Part shown: piece by piece, positions 1-7,950 of the stretch
How positions within the stretch are numbered: the stretch's first letter is position 1
Layout: the number at the start of each line of letters is the position of its first letter
Origin: Paracoccus hibiscisoli
GTDB taxonomy: Bacteria; Pseudomonadota; Alphaproteobacteria; Rhodobacterales; Rhodobacteraceae
Direction: 5' to 3'
NCBI RefSeq assembly: GCF_005048265.1
Contig: NZ_SUNH01000005.1
Coordinates: 62,001 to 126,000, forward strand
DNA: 64,000 nucleotides
The notes under the pieces: model-generated
Databases searched by the model: none
What the model was told of the DNA's origin: nothing
What the model saw: the letters and a program-made list of their open reading frames with translations, nothing else
Position numbers and translations under genes: made by a program

Positions 1-60
1 CAAGACGCGCCGGCAGGCAGGGCCCGCATCAGACGGGCCAGAGCGGAAAAGAGGTGGCGC

Positions 61-735
61 TTGATCGAGATGCGGGATGTCGGCTTTGGCTATCACGGCC
101 AGGACGAGCTGTTGTCGGGCATGACGCTGACCCTGCAGCCGGGCATGTTCCATTTCCTGACCGGGCCGTCGGGTTCGGGCAAGACGACGCTCTTGCGCCT
201 GTGCTTTGCGGATCTGCTGCCCAGTTCGGGCCAGATGACCGCATTCGGCCAGGACATGCGCGCCCTGTCGCGCGACGACATCGCCGATCTGCGCCGCCGC
301 GTGGGCGTGGTCCATCAGGACCCGCAATTCCTGGACCATCTGCCCGTGGCCGAGAACGTGGCCCTGCCCCTGACCATCGCCGGAGAGGCCGTGGACATGG
401 AGGCGCTGCGCGATCTGCTGGGCTGGGTTCAGCTGACCCATCACGCCCGCGCCCTGCCGCCGTCGCTGTCGGGCGGCGAACGCCAGCGGGCGGCGCTGGC
501 CCGCGCGGTGATCCTGTCGCCCGACCTGGTGCTGGCGGATGAGCCGACGGGCAACCTGGACTGGGAGATGTCCATGCGGCTGATGCAACTGCTGATCGAG
601 CTGAACAAGTCGGGCAAGACCGTGCTGGTGGCCACCCATGACCTGAACCTGATCCGCGCGACCAAGGCGCAGGTCACGGCGCGCGTCCTGCGGATCACCG
701 GCGGCAGCCTGCATCTGGCGGGGGCGGATCTATGA
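61..735 (+). CDS. ftsE: Cell division ATP-binding protein FtsE
   Basis: ATPase of the FtsEX complex, which couples the divisome at the inner membrane to septal peptidoglycan hydrolysis. The 224-residue product is a bare ABC domain: Walker A GPSGSGKTT (about 35-43), signature LSGGE (136-140) and Walker B ending in D160-E161, followed by the FtsE-like PTGNLD. The start is a TTG preceded by GAAAAGAGG; an ATG three codons later (70) is the alternative. The stop overlaps ftsX, as expected for a coupled pair. Only 60 bases precede it here, so any upstream gene or promoter is outside the window. Confidence 0.93.
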   Translation: MIEMRDVGFGYHGQDELLSGMTLTLQPGMFHFLTGPSGSGKTTLLRLCFADLLPSSGQMTAFGQDMRALSRDDIADLRRRVGVVHQDPQFLDHLPVAENVALPLTIAGEAVDMEALRDLLGWVQLTHHARALPPSLSGGERQRAALARAVILSPDLVLADEPTGNLDWEMSMRLMQLLIELNKSGKTVLVATHDLNLIRATKAQVTARVLRITGGSLHLAGADL

Positions 736-1646
736 GCGCGCGCATGAACATCGGATCGCTGTGGCAGGGCCTGATGGGCGACAAGGGGGGCGCGGGCGAC
801 CGGATCGTGCCGCCGACCGGGTTCACCGCGCAGCTGACGCTGTTCTCGGCGGGCGCGATGGCGTTCCTGGCGGTCTTTGCGCTGGCGCTGGCGCTGGCCA
901 CGGGGCGGCTGGCCGACCGCTGGTCGTCCGAACTGGCCGGCAGCGTGACGGTGCGCGTCAGCGCGCCCGCCGCCGATCAGGACGCGCTGGCCCAGGCCGC
1001 GATGACCATCCTGCAGACGACACCGGGCACCGGCACGCCGCGCCTTTTGCCCCCCGAGGATGTCGCCACCCTGCTGGAGCCGTGGTTCGGCCCCGACATG
1101 CCGGTCGATGCGCTGCCCGTCCCCGCGCTGATCGACCTGCCCGTCGATGCGGGTTTCGACACCGAGGGCCTGCGCCTGCGCCTGGAGGCCGAGGTGCCCG
1201 GCGCGGTTCTGGACGATCATACCGAATGGCGCCGCCCGCTGGTCACGGCCGCGAACCGGCTGCGGATGCTGGGGATCGTGTCGCTGCTGCTGATCGGGGC
1301 GGCCTCGGCCGCGATGATCACGCTGGCGGCCAAGGCGGCGCTGGCCGCGAATGTCCAGGTGATCCGCGTGCTGCGCCTGATCGGGGCGCGCGACCTGACC
1401 ATCGCCACGGCCTTCGTGCGCCGGTTCACCCGGCGCGCGGCGATGGGGTCTGCGGTAGGCACGCTGGCGGGCATGGCGGGCATCGCCATCCTGCCCGATA
1501 CCAGCGCGGCGGGCGGCTTCATGACGGGCTTGGGCTTTCAGGGCTGGGACTGGCTGCTGCCGCTGACCATTCCGCTGATCGCGGCGGTGGTGGGCTTTGC
1601 CGCGACGCGGTGGGCCGCGCTGAACATGCTGGAGGCCGTGCGATGA
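732..1646 (+). CDS. ftsX: Cell division protein FtsX
   Basis: Integral-membrane partner of FtsE, about 304 residues. A first hydrophobic segment lies near residues 36-58, followed by a periplasmic loop and then three further membrane segments in the C-terminal half, the FtsX permease topology. Its ATG overlaps the ftsE stop (ATGA). Sequence conservation is low, as is usual for FtsX, so the call rests on topology plus its place directly after ftsE. It transmits FtsE ATPase state to periplasmic murein hydrolase activators. Confidence 0.9.
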   Translation: MSARMNIGSLWQGLMGDKGGAGDRIVPPTGFTAQLTLFSAGAMAFLAVFALALALATGRLADRWSSELAGSVTVRVSAPAADQDALAQAAMTILQTTPGTGTPRLLPPEDVATLLEPWFGPDMPVDALPVPALIDLPVDAGFDTEGLRLRLEAEVPGAVLDDHTEWRRPLVTAANRLRMLGIVSLLLIGAASAAMITLAAKAALAANVQVIRVLRLIGARDLTIATAFVRRFTRRAAMGSAVGTLAGMAGIAILPDTSAAGGFMTGLGFQGWDWLLPLTIPLIAAVVGFAATRWAALNMLEAVR

Positions 1647-2452
1647 ACGACCCGCGTCCGGGTGCCCTGACACCCTGGCAATACGTTCAGAACATCCTGT
1701 TCTATCTGCATGTGGGCCTGGCCACGCTGGTCATCGGCCTGCTGGGCCTGCCCGCTTTGCGCCACGGGCGCGCGGGCGCGAACCGCATCGCCACCCGCTG
1801 GATCGCCTATATGGTCTGGGCCGCGCGGGTGCATCTGCGCCTGACCTGCGAGATCCGCGGCACGCCGCCCACCGACGACTGCATCGTCGCGGCGAAACAC
1901 CAATCGTTCTGGGACATCATGGTCATCGCCCATGCCGTGCCCCGCCGCGCCTTCATCATGAAGCGCGAGGTGATGCGCGTGCCCGTCATGGGCTGGTATG
2001 CGTGGAAGACCGGCTGCATTCCCATCGACCGCTCGCGCGGGCGCGACGCGATGGCCGCGATCAGCGCCACCATCAACCAGCGCATGTCGGGCGAGGGGCT
2101 GGGCCAGCTGATCATCTATCCCGAAGGCACCCGCACCCTGCCGGGGCAGCGCAAATCCTACAAGCAGGGCGTGGCCACGATCCGCGCCGCGACCGGTCTG
2201 CCGGTGGTGCCGGTGGCGGTGAACACCGGCCTGTTCTGGCCGCGCGGCGGGTGGGGCATCCGCCCCGGTCGCGCCGTGGTCGAGTTCCTGCCGGTGATCG
2301 GTCCCGACGTGCCCGCCGACGGCTTCATGCCGCGCCTGCAGGCCGAGATCGAGACCCATTCCGACCGCCTGATGGCCGAGGCCGGGCTGGCCCTGCCGGA
2401 ACCGGGCGACGCCGATGACGCCGCCCGGAGCGATCGCTATCTCAGCTCGTAA
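1643..2452 (+). CDS. plsC: 1-acyl-sn-glycerol-3-phosphate acyltransferase (PlsC family)
   Basis: Acylates lysophosphatidic acid to phosphatidic acid at the inner membrane. The 269-residue protein has an N-terminal hydrophobic segment (about 20-38), the catalytic HX4D box H86-Q-S-F-W-D91 and the glycerol-phosphate binding box PEGTR (160-164). The ATG at 1643 overlaps the ftsX stop by four bases (ATGA), so the three genes are probably one transcript. The frame stays open far upstream inside ftsX, but that is a shadow of high GC. The 3' end overlaps the convergent DUF1127 gene by 16 bases. Confidence 0.93.
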   Translation: MNDPRPGALTPWQYVQNILFYLHVGLATLVIGLLGLPALRHGRAGANRIATRWIAYMVWAARVHLRLTCEIRGTPPTDDCIVAAKHQSFWDIMVIAHAVPRRAFIMKREVMRVPVMGWYAWKTGCIPIDRSRGRDAMAAISATINQRMSGEGLGQLIIYPEGTRTLPGQRKSYKQGVATIRAATGLPVVPVAVNTGLFWPRGGWGIRPGRAVVEFLPVIGPDVPADGFMPRLQAEIETHSDRLMAEAGLALPEPGDADDAARSDRYLSS

Positions 2453-2667
2453 TAGCGGGGGACGGACGGGCCTGCGGGCGGCAGGCCGATGTCGCGCCGC
2501 ATATGCGGGCTGAGGTGATAGGGGTCCGGTGGCCTGGGCCGCCTGCGCCGTGGCAGCAGGGCGGCGCGGATCGCGGCCCACAGGACCGCCGTCGCACCAT
2601 GTCGGGCCATCAGGCGGTGGATCGCGGGACGCAGGCGGGCGCTTTGCGGATTCAGGTCGGCAATCAT
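2437..2667 (-). CDS. DUF1127-like small basic protein
   Basis: A 76-residue arginine-rich protein. The C-terminal part reads LSPHMRRDIGLPP, resembling the DUF1127 signature (LSDxxLRDIGL). A clear Shine-Dalgarno (GGAGAG) lies eight bases upstream of the ATG. Small DUF1127 proteins of alphaproteobacteria are linked to RNA turnover and stress or phosphate responses; that role here is inference from the family. The stop lies inside the end of plsC on the other strand, so there is no room for a separate terminator. Confidence 0.7.
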   Translation of the reverse strand: MIADLNPQSARLRPAIHRLMARHGATAVLWAAIRAALLPRRRRPRPPDPYHLSPHMRRDIGLPPAGPSVPRYYELR

Positions 2668-2808
2668 CGGGCTCTCCGAAAAAGGGACCGGACAGGGCGG
2701 GGCCTTGTGCGGTCGTTGGGGTTCAGGGATGGGATGACGCCAAGCGGACAGGCCCGCAGGATGCGGTCGTGTCAGGTCAGGGCGTCGGGTGGATCTGCCT
2801 TGCGGCGG

Positions 2809-2886
2809 TCAGGCGTCTTGTCGCGACGACAGGGCGCGCAGCGGACCGGTGCGGGTCAGGGCGGGGGCATTGGAACGTGATGTCAT
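2809..2886 (-). CDS. Possible 25-codon leader ORF upstream of the DUF1127 gene
   Basis: A short ORF (begins MTSRSNAPAL, ends SSRQDA) preceded by a strong ribosome-binding site, AAAGGAGGGG, six to eight bases from the ATG. It lies 141 bases upstream of the DUF1127 gene on the same strand. I do not recognise the peptide. It could be a translated leader or a chance ORF beside a purine-rich tract. Apart from this I see no gene in the 356-base stretch 2668-3023 other than the accA terminator. Confidence 0.3.
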   Translation of the reverse strand: MTSRSNAPALTRTGPLRALSSRQDA

Positions 2887-2968
2887 AAGGCCCCTCCTTT
2901 CGCGCATGGGGTGCAGGCAGGCCCCCACGCTGGCCCAGGCTTGCATGTCGCGCAAGATGGCATGTGGA

Positions 2969-2997
2969 AACAGCCGCCCCGTTTCAGGGCGGCTGTT
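2969..2997 (-). terminator. Hairpin terminator after accA
   Basis: Perfect 11-bp inverted repeat (AACAGCCGCCC at 2969-2979, GGGCGGCTGTT at 2987-2997) with a 7-base loop, 27 bases past the accA stop. On the minus strand the stem is followed by only a short T run, so termination may be partial. Confidence 0.65.
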
Positions 2998-3023
2998 GCA
3001 GGTCGGTCACAGATTCGTGTGCG

Positions 3024-3986
3024 TCAGGCCGCCAGACCCTTGGAGCCCATGGCCACGAACTTGGCCCGGCGGTCCTTGATCAGTTGGGCGGGTTTCTGGT
3101 CGGTCATCTCGGCCAGCATGGCGGCGATTTCTTGGCCCACGGCCTGGATCGCCTCGGCGGGGGCGCGCTGTGCGCCGCCCAGAGGCTCGGGGATGATGCG
3201 GTCGATGACGGCCAGCTTCTTCAGGTCCTGTGCGGTCAGGCGCAGCGCCTCGGCGGCGTCGCGCATCTTTTCCGCGTCCTTCCACAGGATCGAGGCGCAG
3301 CCCTCGGGCGAGATCACCGAATAGATCGAATGCTCCAGCATGGCGATGCGGTTCGCAGTGGCGAAGGCCACGGCCCCGCCGGACCCACCCTCGCCGATGA
3401 TGACGCTGACCAGCGGCACGCCGATCTCAAGGCATTTCATGGTGCAGCGGGCGATGGCCTCACTTTGGCCGCGCTCCTCGGCGCCCTTGCCGGGATAGGC
3501 GCCGGGCGTGTCGACCAGCGTGATCACGGGCAGGCGGAACCGGTGCGCCATGTCCATGAGGCGGATCGCCTTGCGATAGCCCTCGGGGCGGGCCATGCCG
3601 AAATTGTGGTGGATGCGCGATTTGGTGTCGTTGCCCTTCTCGTGCCCGATCACCACGCAGGGCGCGTCGTTGAAGCGCGCAAGCCCCCCCATCACCGCAT
3701 GGTCGTCGCCAAAGGCACGGTCGCCGGCAAGGGGGGTGTATTCGGTGAACAAGGCGGCGATGTAATCGCTGCAATGGGGGCGGTCGGGATGGCGGGCGAC
3801 CTGGGTTTTCCGCCACGGGTCCAAGGACTTGTACAGATCGCGCAGCAGGTCGCCGGATTTGGCGTCCAGCGCCGCGGCCTCTTTTTCCAGATCGACGGCC
3901 CCCTCGCCCTTGCGGGCCATGGCGCGAAGTTCCTCGGCCTTGCCCTCGATATCGGCGAGCGGTTTTTCGAAATCCAGATAGACCAT
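3024..3986 (-). CDS. accA: Acetyl-CoA carboxylase carboxyltransferase subunit alpha
   Basis: With AccD it transfers CO2 from carboxybiotin to acetyl-CoA, giving malonyl-CoA for fatty-acid synthesis. The 320-residue length is normal. Typical AccA blocks are present: an N-terminal [10 protein letters not shown] start followed by a short helical region, [40 protein letters not shown] (oxyanion region) and [12 protein letters not shown]. It stands alone, with a hairpin downstream and about 147 bases to the next gene upstream, and has no neighbour from the same complex here. Confidence 0.97.
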   Translation of the reverse strand: MVYLDFEKPLADIEGKAEELRAMARKGEGAVDLEKEAAALDAKSGDLLRDLYKSLDPWRKTQVARHPDRPHCSDYIAALFTEYTPLAGDRAFGDDHAVMGGLARFNDAPCVVIGHEKGNDTKSRIHHNFGMARPEGYRKAIRLMDMAHRFRLPVITLVDTPGAYPGKGAEERGQSEAIARCTMKCLEIGVPLVSVIIGEGGSGGAVAFATANRIAMLEHSIYSVISPEGCASILWKDAEKMRDAAEALRLTAQDLKKLAVIDRIIPEPLGGAQRAPAEAIQAVGQEIAAMLAEMTDQKPAQLIKDRRAKFVAMGSKGLAA

Positions 3987-4133
3987 GCGGGGTGCCTTTG
4001 GGGTTCGGGTTTGGCGCTATATAGGGTCAGCGCGTCCGGGTTGCAACGCGGCCGGGGGGGGCGCACAGCCCGGCCACCCCTCATGCACAGGACGTGCACA
4101 GGCTGTACACCGACAACGCACGCTGGTGTTGCC

Positions 4134-5318
4134 TTACTGCAGATCGGCGAAGGCCGCGGCCAGGCGGTCGGTCGCCTCGATCACGCGGGCGCGGGGCGTG
4201 GCGATGTTGAACCGCATGAAGCCGTCGCCGCCCCGCCCGAAGGTCGCGCCATGATTGGCGGCGATGCGGGCGTCGGTCTGGATGCGGCGGGTGATCTCGG
4301 CATTGGTCATGCCGGTGGCGCGGAAATCGACCCAGGACAGATAGGTTGCCTGCAACGGCATCGACCGCAGCCCCGGAATCGCGTTCACCGCGTCGTCGAA
4401 GAGGCGGCGGTTGCCGTCCAGATAATCGACCAGCGCATCGACCCAGGCCGCGCCCTCGGGCGAATAGGCGGCGGCGACCATGTCCTGGCCCAGCATCGCG
4501 GGCGACACCCCCGCCGCGGCCAGCGCGCCCTGGAACCGCGCGCGCAGGGTCGGGTCGGCGATGATCGCGTTGCCGATATGGACGCCGGCGATGTTGAAGG
4601 TCTTGGTCGCCGCGGTCAGCGTCACCAGGCGGTCGGCCACCTGCGGCGCGACGGTCGCCATCATGCGGTGGCGCGGGGCGCCCGGCAGGACCAGATCGGC
4701 ATGGATGTCGTCCGAGATCAGGATCAGGTCGTGGCGGATGCAGAAATCGGCGACCTGGCGCAGCTCATCCTCGGACCAGACGCGGCCGCCGGGATTGTGG
4801 GGCGAACACAGGATCAGCATGCGCTCGTGTCCGGTCAGCATCGCCTCCCATGCGGGCCAGTCCATGATGTATTGGCCGTCCTCCATGGCGAGTGGCAGCT
4901 CGACCAGGTCGCGCCCGCCCGCGCGGATGACCCGGCCAAAGGCGTGATAGACCGGCGCCATCACGATCACCCCGTCGCCGGGCTGGGTATAAGCGGCCAT
5001 CGCCATCGCCACGGCGTTGACCAGCCCCGCGCAGGTCAGCACCCAGGACGGGTCGATCCGCCAGCCGTGGCGATGCTCCATCCACCAGCCGATCGCCGCC
5101 AGATAGGGCGGGTTCGCGCCCGGATAGCCATAGACGCCATGCGCCGCCGCCCGGTCCACCACAGCCTGCACGCAGGCGGGGGGCGCGAAATCCATGTCGG
5201 CCACCCACATGGCCAGCCCGTCATCGGGGTCCACGCCATAGGCCGCCTGCATGTCGTCCCATTTGCTGCACTGCGTGCCGCGGCGGTCGATGATGCGGTC
5301 GAAATCGGGGTGGGTCAT
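4134..5318 (-). CDS. PLP-dependent aminotransferase, MalY/PatB (cystathionine beta-lyase) family
   Basis: Fold-type I PLP enzyme of 394 residues, similar in order to PatB/MalY C-S lyases: start FDRIIDRRGTQCSKWD, MWVADMDF (about 37-44), the cofactor contact SPHNPGGRVW (172-181), ISDDIHADL (201-209) and the Schiff-base lysine K239 in TAATKTFNIAG. Family members cleave cystathionine or other S-conjugates. The substrate cannot be read from sequence. Its neighbours (accA, peptide deformylases) are functionally unrelated. Confidence 0.9.
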   Translation of the reverse strand: MTHPDFDRIIDRRGTQCSKWDDMQAAYGVDPDDGLAMWVADMDFAPPACVQAVVDRAAAHGVYGYPGANPPYLAAIGWWMEHRHGWRIDPSWVLTCAGLVNAVAMAMAAYTQPGDGVIVMAPVYHAFGRVIRAGGRDLVELPLAMEDGQYIMDWPAWEAMLTGHERMLILCSPHNPGGRVWSEDELRQVADFCIRHDLILISDDIHADLVLPGAPRHRMMATVAPQVADRLVTLTAATKTFNIAGVHIGNAIIADPTLRARFQGALAAAGVSPAMLGQDMVAAAYSPEGAAWVDALVDYLDGNRRLFDDAVNAIPGLRSMPLQATYLSWVDFRATGMTNAEITRRIQTDARIAANHGATFGRGGDGFMRFNIATPRARVIEATDRLAAAFADLQ

Positions 5319-5398
5319 GGCGGCCTCCTTGGGGGTGCGACACGCCTTGCATAGCGGGGTTGTTGCTTATGGTGAAGGCTTGGCCTAAATCCGATGCC

Positions 5399-5920
5399 AT
5401 GAGCCTGAGACCCATCCTGATCCACCCCGACCCGCGCCTGAAGAAGGTGGCCCAGCCCGTTTCCCGCATCACGCCCGAGATCGAGACCCTGGCCGCCGAC
5501 ATGCTGGCCACGATGTATGACGCGCCCGGCATCGGTCTGGCCGCGCCGCAGATCGGCGTGGGGCTGCGCGTCTTCACCATGGACGCCACCCGCGAGCCCG
5601 AGGCCGAACCCGCGCCGCTGGTGCTGGTCAACCCCGAGGTGGTCTGGCAATCCGAGGCGCTGAACACCTATGAGGAGGGCTGCCTGTCCATCCCCGAGCA
5701 ATACGGAGAGGTGACGCGCCCCGCCCAGATCCGCATGCGCTGGCTGGGCCTGGACGGCAAGACCCACGAGCGTGAGTTCGACGCGCTGTGGGCCACCTGC
5801 GCCCAGCACGAGCTGGACCACCTGGAGGGGGTTCTGTTCATCGACCACCTGTCCGCCATCAAGCGCCAGATGATCACCCGCAAGATGGTCAAGCTGAAGC
5901 GAGACCTGGCCCGTGCCTGA
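5399..5920 (+). CDS. def: Peptide deformylase (catalytically complete copy)
   Basis: Removes the N-formyl group from nascent proteins. From the ATG at 5399 (MSLRPILIHPDPRLKK, the usual start) the protein is 173 residues. All three metallohydrolase motifs are intact: GIGLAAPQIG (44-53), EGCLS with metal ligand C95, and QHELDH with H137, catalytic E138 and H141. Upstream in-frame starts (5360, 5369) would add up to 13 residues with no homology. It is the first of three deformylase-like genes leading into fmt. Confidence 0.96.
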   Translation: MSLRPILIHPDPRLKKVAQPVSRITPEIETLAADMLATMYDAPGIGLAAPQIGVGLRVFTMDATREPEAEPAPLVLVNPEVVWQSEALNTYEEGCLSIPEQYGEVTRPAQIRMRWLGLDGKTHEREFDALWATCAQHELDHLEGVLFIDHLSAIKRQMITRKMVKLKRDLARA

Positions 5921-6428
5921 GCGCGCGGGTGCCAGCGGCTGGACGCGCCCCGATCTGACGGGCGATCTGGCGGGCGGCACCCTGCGCGACATCGTGCTGT
6001 GGCCCGACCCGCGGCTGCGCCTGCGCTGCGAACCGGCGGGCTTTCTCAGCGGGCCGGCGCTGCGCGCGCTGGCGGCCGATCTGCTGGCGACGATGTATCA
6101 CGCGGGCGGGCGCGGTCTGGCCGCGCCGCAGATCGGCGTCGCGCGGCGCATCTTCGTGATGGATGCGGGCTGGAAGGACGGCGCGCCCGATCCGCTGGTC
6201 CTGTGCGACCCCGAGATCCTGGTGCAGTCCCCCGAAACCGAAACCCAGCAGGAGCAGTGCCTGTCCATCCCCGACCGCCCGGTCGCGGTCACGCGGTCCC
6301 TGCGCATCGGCATTGCGTGGTACGATCTGGACGGGCGCTATCATCTGCGCGACATGGAGGGACTGCCTGCGCGCATCGCGCAGCACGAGGCCGATCATCT
6401 GGACGGCCTGCTGATCGTGAAGGACTGA
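5913..6428 (+). CDS. Second peptide deformylase paralogue
   Basis: A 171-residue deformylase homologue starting at a GTG that overlaps the end of the first def by eight bases. It keeps GLAAPQIG, the metal-ligand cysteine C116 and HEADH (H158, E159, H162). The motif-2 glycine is replaced (EQCLS instead of EGCLS), and there is a longer, unrelated N-terminal stretch of about 25 residues. It is probably still an enzyme, possibly with altered substrate preference. Confidence 0.88.
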   Translation: MPERAGASGWTRPDLTGDLAGGTLRDIVLWPDPRLRLRCEPAGFLSGPALRALAADLLATMYHAGGRGLAAPQIGVARRIFVMDAGWKDGAPDPLVLCDPEILVQSPETETQQEQCLSIPDRPVAVTRSLRIGIAWYDLDGRYHLRDMEGLPARIAQHEADHLDGLLIVKD

Positions 6429-6429
6429 C

Positions 6430-6930
6430 ATGGCCACCCGACCCTTTCTGCCCTATGCCGACCCGCGCCTGCACCGACCCGCCGACCCGGTCGAGGCCGT
6501 GACCGACACCGTCCGCATGATCTGGGACGACATGATCGACACGATGGAGGCGATGCCCGGCGTGGGCCTGGCCGCGCCCCAGATCGGCATCATGATGGCG
6601 CTGGCCGTGGTCGATGCCTCATCCGCGCGCGGCCAGGCGGTGCGCATGGCCAACCCGCAGGTGCTGCATGCCAGCGGCCAGATGCGCGTCCACGACGAGG
6701 CCAGCCCCAACCTGCCCGGCGTGTCCGCGCCCGTGACCCGCCCCCGCGCGGTGACGGTGCGGTTCCTGAACGATCAGGGGGTGATGGAGGATCGCGATTT
6801 CGTCGGCCTCTGGGCCACCAGCGTGCAGCATCAGATCGACCATCTGGCGGGCCGCGTCTATGTGGACCACCTGACCCCCCTGCGCCGCAAGATGCTGGTC
6901 GCGCGATCGGCCAAGCTGTCGCGGCGCTGA
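6430..6930 (+). CDS. Third deformylase paralogue lacking key catalytic residues
   Basis: A 166-residue protein with the deformylase fold signature GVGLAAPQIG (44-53). At motif 2 it has EASPN instead of EGCLS, so the cysteine metal ligand is serine (S92). Motif 3 is HQIDH (134-138), the catalytic glutamate being glutamine (Q135). It should not bind the metal normally or hydrolyse formyl-Met. The reading frame is undamaged and starts two bases after the previous stop, so it looks maintained, perhaps as a binding or regulatory protein. That role is inference. Confidence 0.85.
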   Translation: MATRPFLPYADPRLHRPADPVEAVTDTVRMIWDDMIDTMEAMPGVGLAAPQIGIMMALAVVDASSARGQAVRMANPQVLHASGQMRVHDEASPNLPGVSAPVTRPRAVTVRFLNDQGVMEDRDFVGLWATSVQHQIDHLAGRVYVDHLTPLRRKMLVARSAKLSRR

Positions 6931-6954
6931 GGGCCAACCGACAAGGAGACGCCG

Positions 6955-7848
6955 ATGCGCGTGATCTTCATGGGCACGCCCGATTTTTCCGTGCCCGCCC
7001 TGCAGGCGCTGGCCGCGCGCCATGAGGTCGTGGCCGTCTATTCCCAGCCCCCCCGCGCCGCGGGCAGGGGGCAGAAACCGCGCCCTTCCGCGGTCCAGCA
7101 GGCGGCCGAGGCGCTGGGCCTGCCGGTGCGCACGCCCGCCCGGCTGCGCGATGCGGCCGATCAGGCCGATTTCGCGGCGCTGCAGGCGGATGTGGCGGTG
7201 GTGGTGGCGTACGGCCTGATCCTGCCGCAGCCGGTGCTGGACGCGCCGCGGCTGGGCTGCCTGAACATTCACGCCTCGATCCTGCCGCGCTGGCGGGGGG
7301 CGGCGCCGATCCATCGCGCGATCCTGGCGGGAGATTCGGAGACCGGCGTCGCGATCATGCAGATGGAGGCGGGGCTGGATACCGGCCCGGTCCTGGCGCT
7401 GGAACGCACCCCCGTCGGCCCGGATGAGACCACAGGAGCGCTGCACGACCGCCTGTCCACGATGGGCGCCGCGCTGATCACCGACGTGCTGGACCGCCTG
7501 CCGCTGTCTGCGGTGCCGCAGCCCGAGGCGGGCGTGACCTACGCCGCCAAGATCGACAAGGCCGAGGCCCGCATCGACTGGACCCAGCCCGCCGAACAGA
7601 TCGACCGCCAGATCCGCGGCCTGTCGCCCTTCCCGGGCGCATGGTGCATGGTGGGCGACGAACGCGTCAAACTCCTGTCCAGCACGCTGGCGCAGGGTTC
7701 CGATACACCGGGCACCGTCCTGCCGGATTTCACCGTCGCCTGCGGCACCGGGGCGGTGCGCATCACACTGGCGCAGCGGGCGGGCAAGCGGCCCATGACA
7801 CCGGATGACCTGCTCCGCGGCTGGGCACTGCCGACGCGGCTGGGCTAG
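6955..7848 (+). CDS. fmt: Methionyl-tRNA formyltransferase
   Basis: Formylates Met-tRNAi using 10-formyl-tetrahydrofolate, creating the group that deformylase removes. The 297-residue protein has the N-terminal [16 protein letters not shown], the catalytic segment [16 protein letters not shown], and the C-terminal OB-fold-like domain beginning around [13 protein letters not shown] ribosome-binding site AAGGAG sits six bases before the ATG. It closes the def cluster and is followed by a stable hairpin. Confidence 0.97.
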   Translation: MRVIFMGTPDFSVPALQALAARHEVVAVYSQPPRAAGRGQKPRPSAVQQAAEALGLPVRTPARLRDAADQADFAALQADVAVVVAYGLILPQPVLDAPRLGCLNIHASILPRWRGAAPIHRAILAGDSETGVAIMQMEAGLDTGPVLALERTPVGPDETTGALHDRLSTMGAALITDVLDRLPLSAVPQPEAGVTYAAKIDKAEARIDWTQPAEQIDRQIRGLSPFPGAWCMVGDERVKLLSSTLAQGSDTPGTVLPDFTVACGTGAVRITLAQRAGKRPMTPDDLLRGWALPTRLG

Positions 7849-7866
7849 GGGCGGGAACCGCCCCGT
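7848..7866 (+). terminator. Hairpin at the end of fmt
   Basis: GGGGCGG (7848-7854), GAA loop, CCGCCCC (7858-7864), overlapping the fmt stop. There is no T run, so it is a processing or partial termination site at best. It lies between the convergent fmt and secA. Confidence 0.45.
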
Positions 7867-7882
7867 CGCGCCCGACCGTGGT

Positions 7883-7932
7883 GGGGGCGCAGCCCCCGCC
7901 CGGCGGGCGCGGCCGCCGTCGCGGGACGCAAT
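7883..7932 (-). repeat. Copy A of the TTGCGTCCC hairpin repeat
   Basis: On the minus strand it reads ATTGCGTCCCGCGACGG, then a GC-rich spacer and the hairpin GGGGGC-TGC-GCCCCC (7883-7897). It occupies the gap between fmt and secA. Three similar copies occur at 47177, 49023 and 60263. Confidence 0.6.
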
Positions 7933-7950
7933 CCGCGCGACGGCTTCGGC

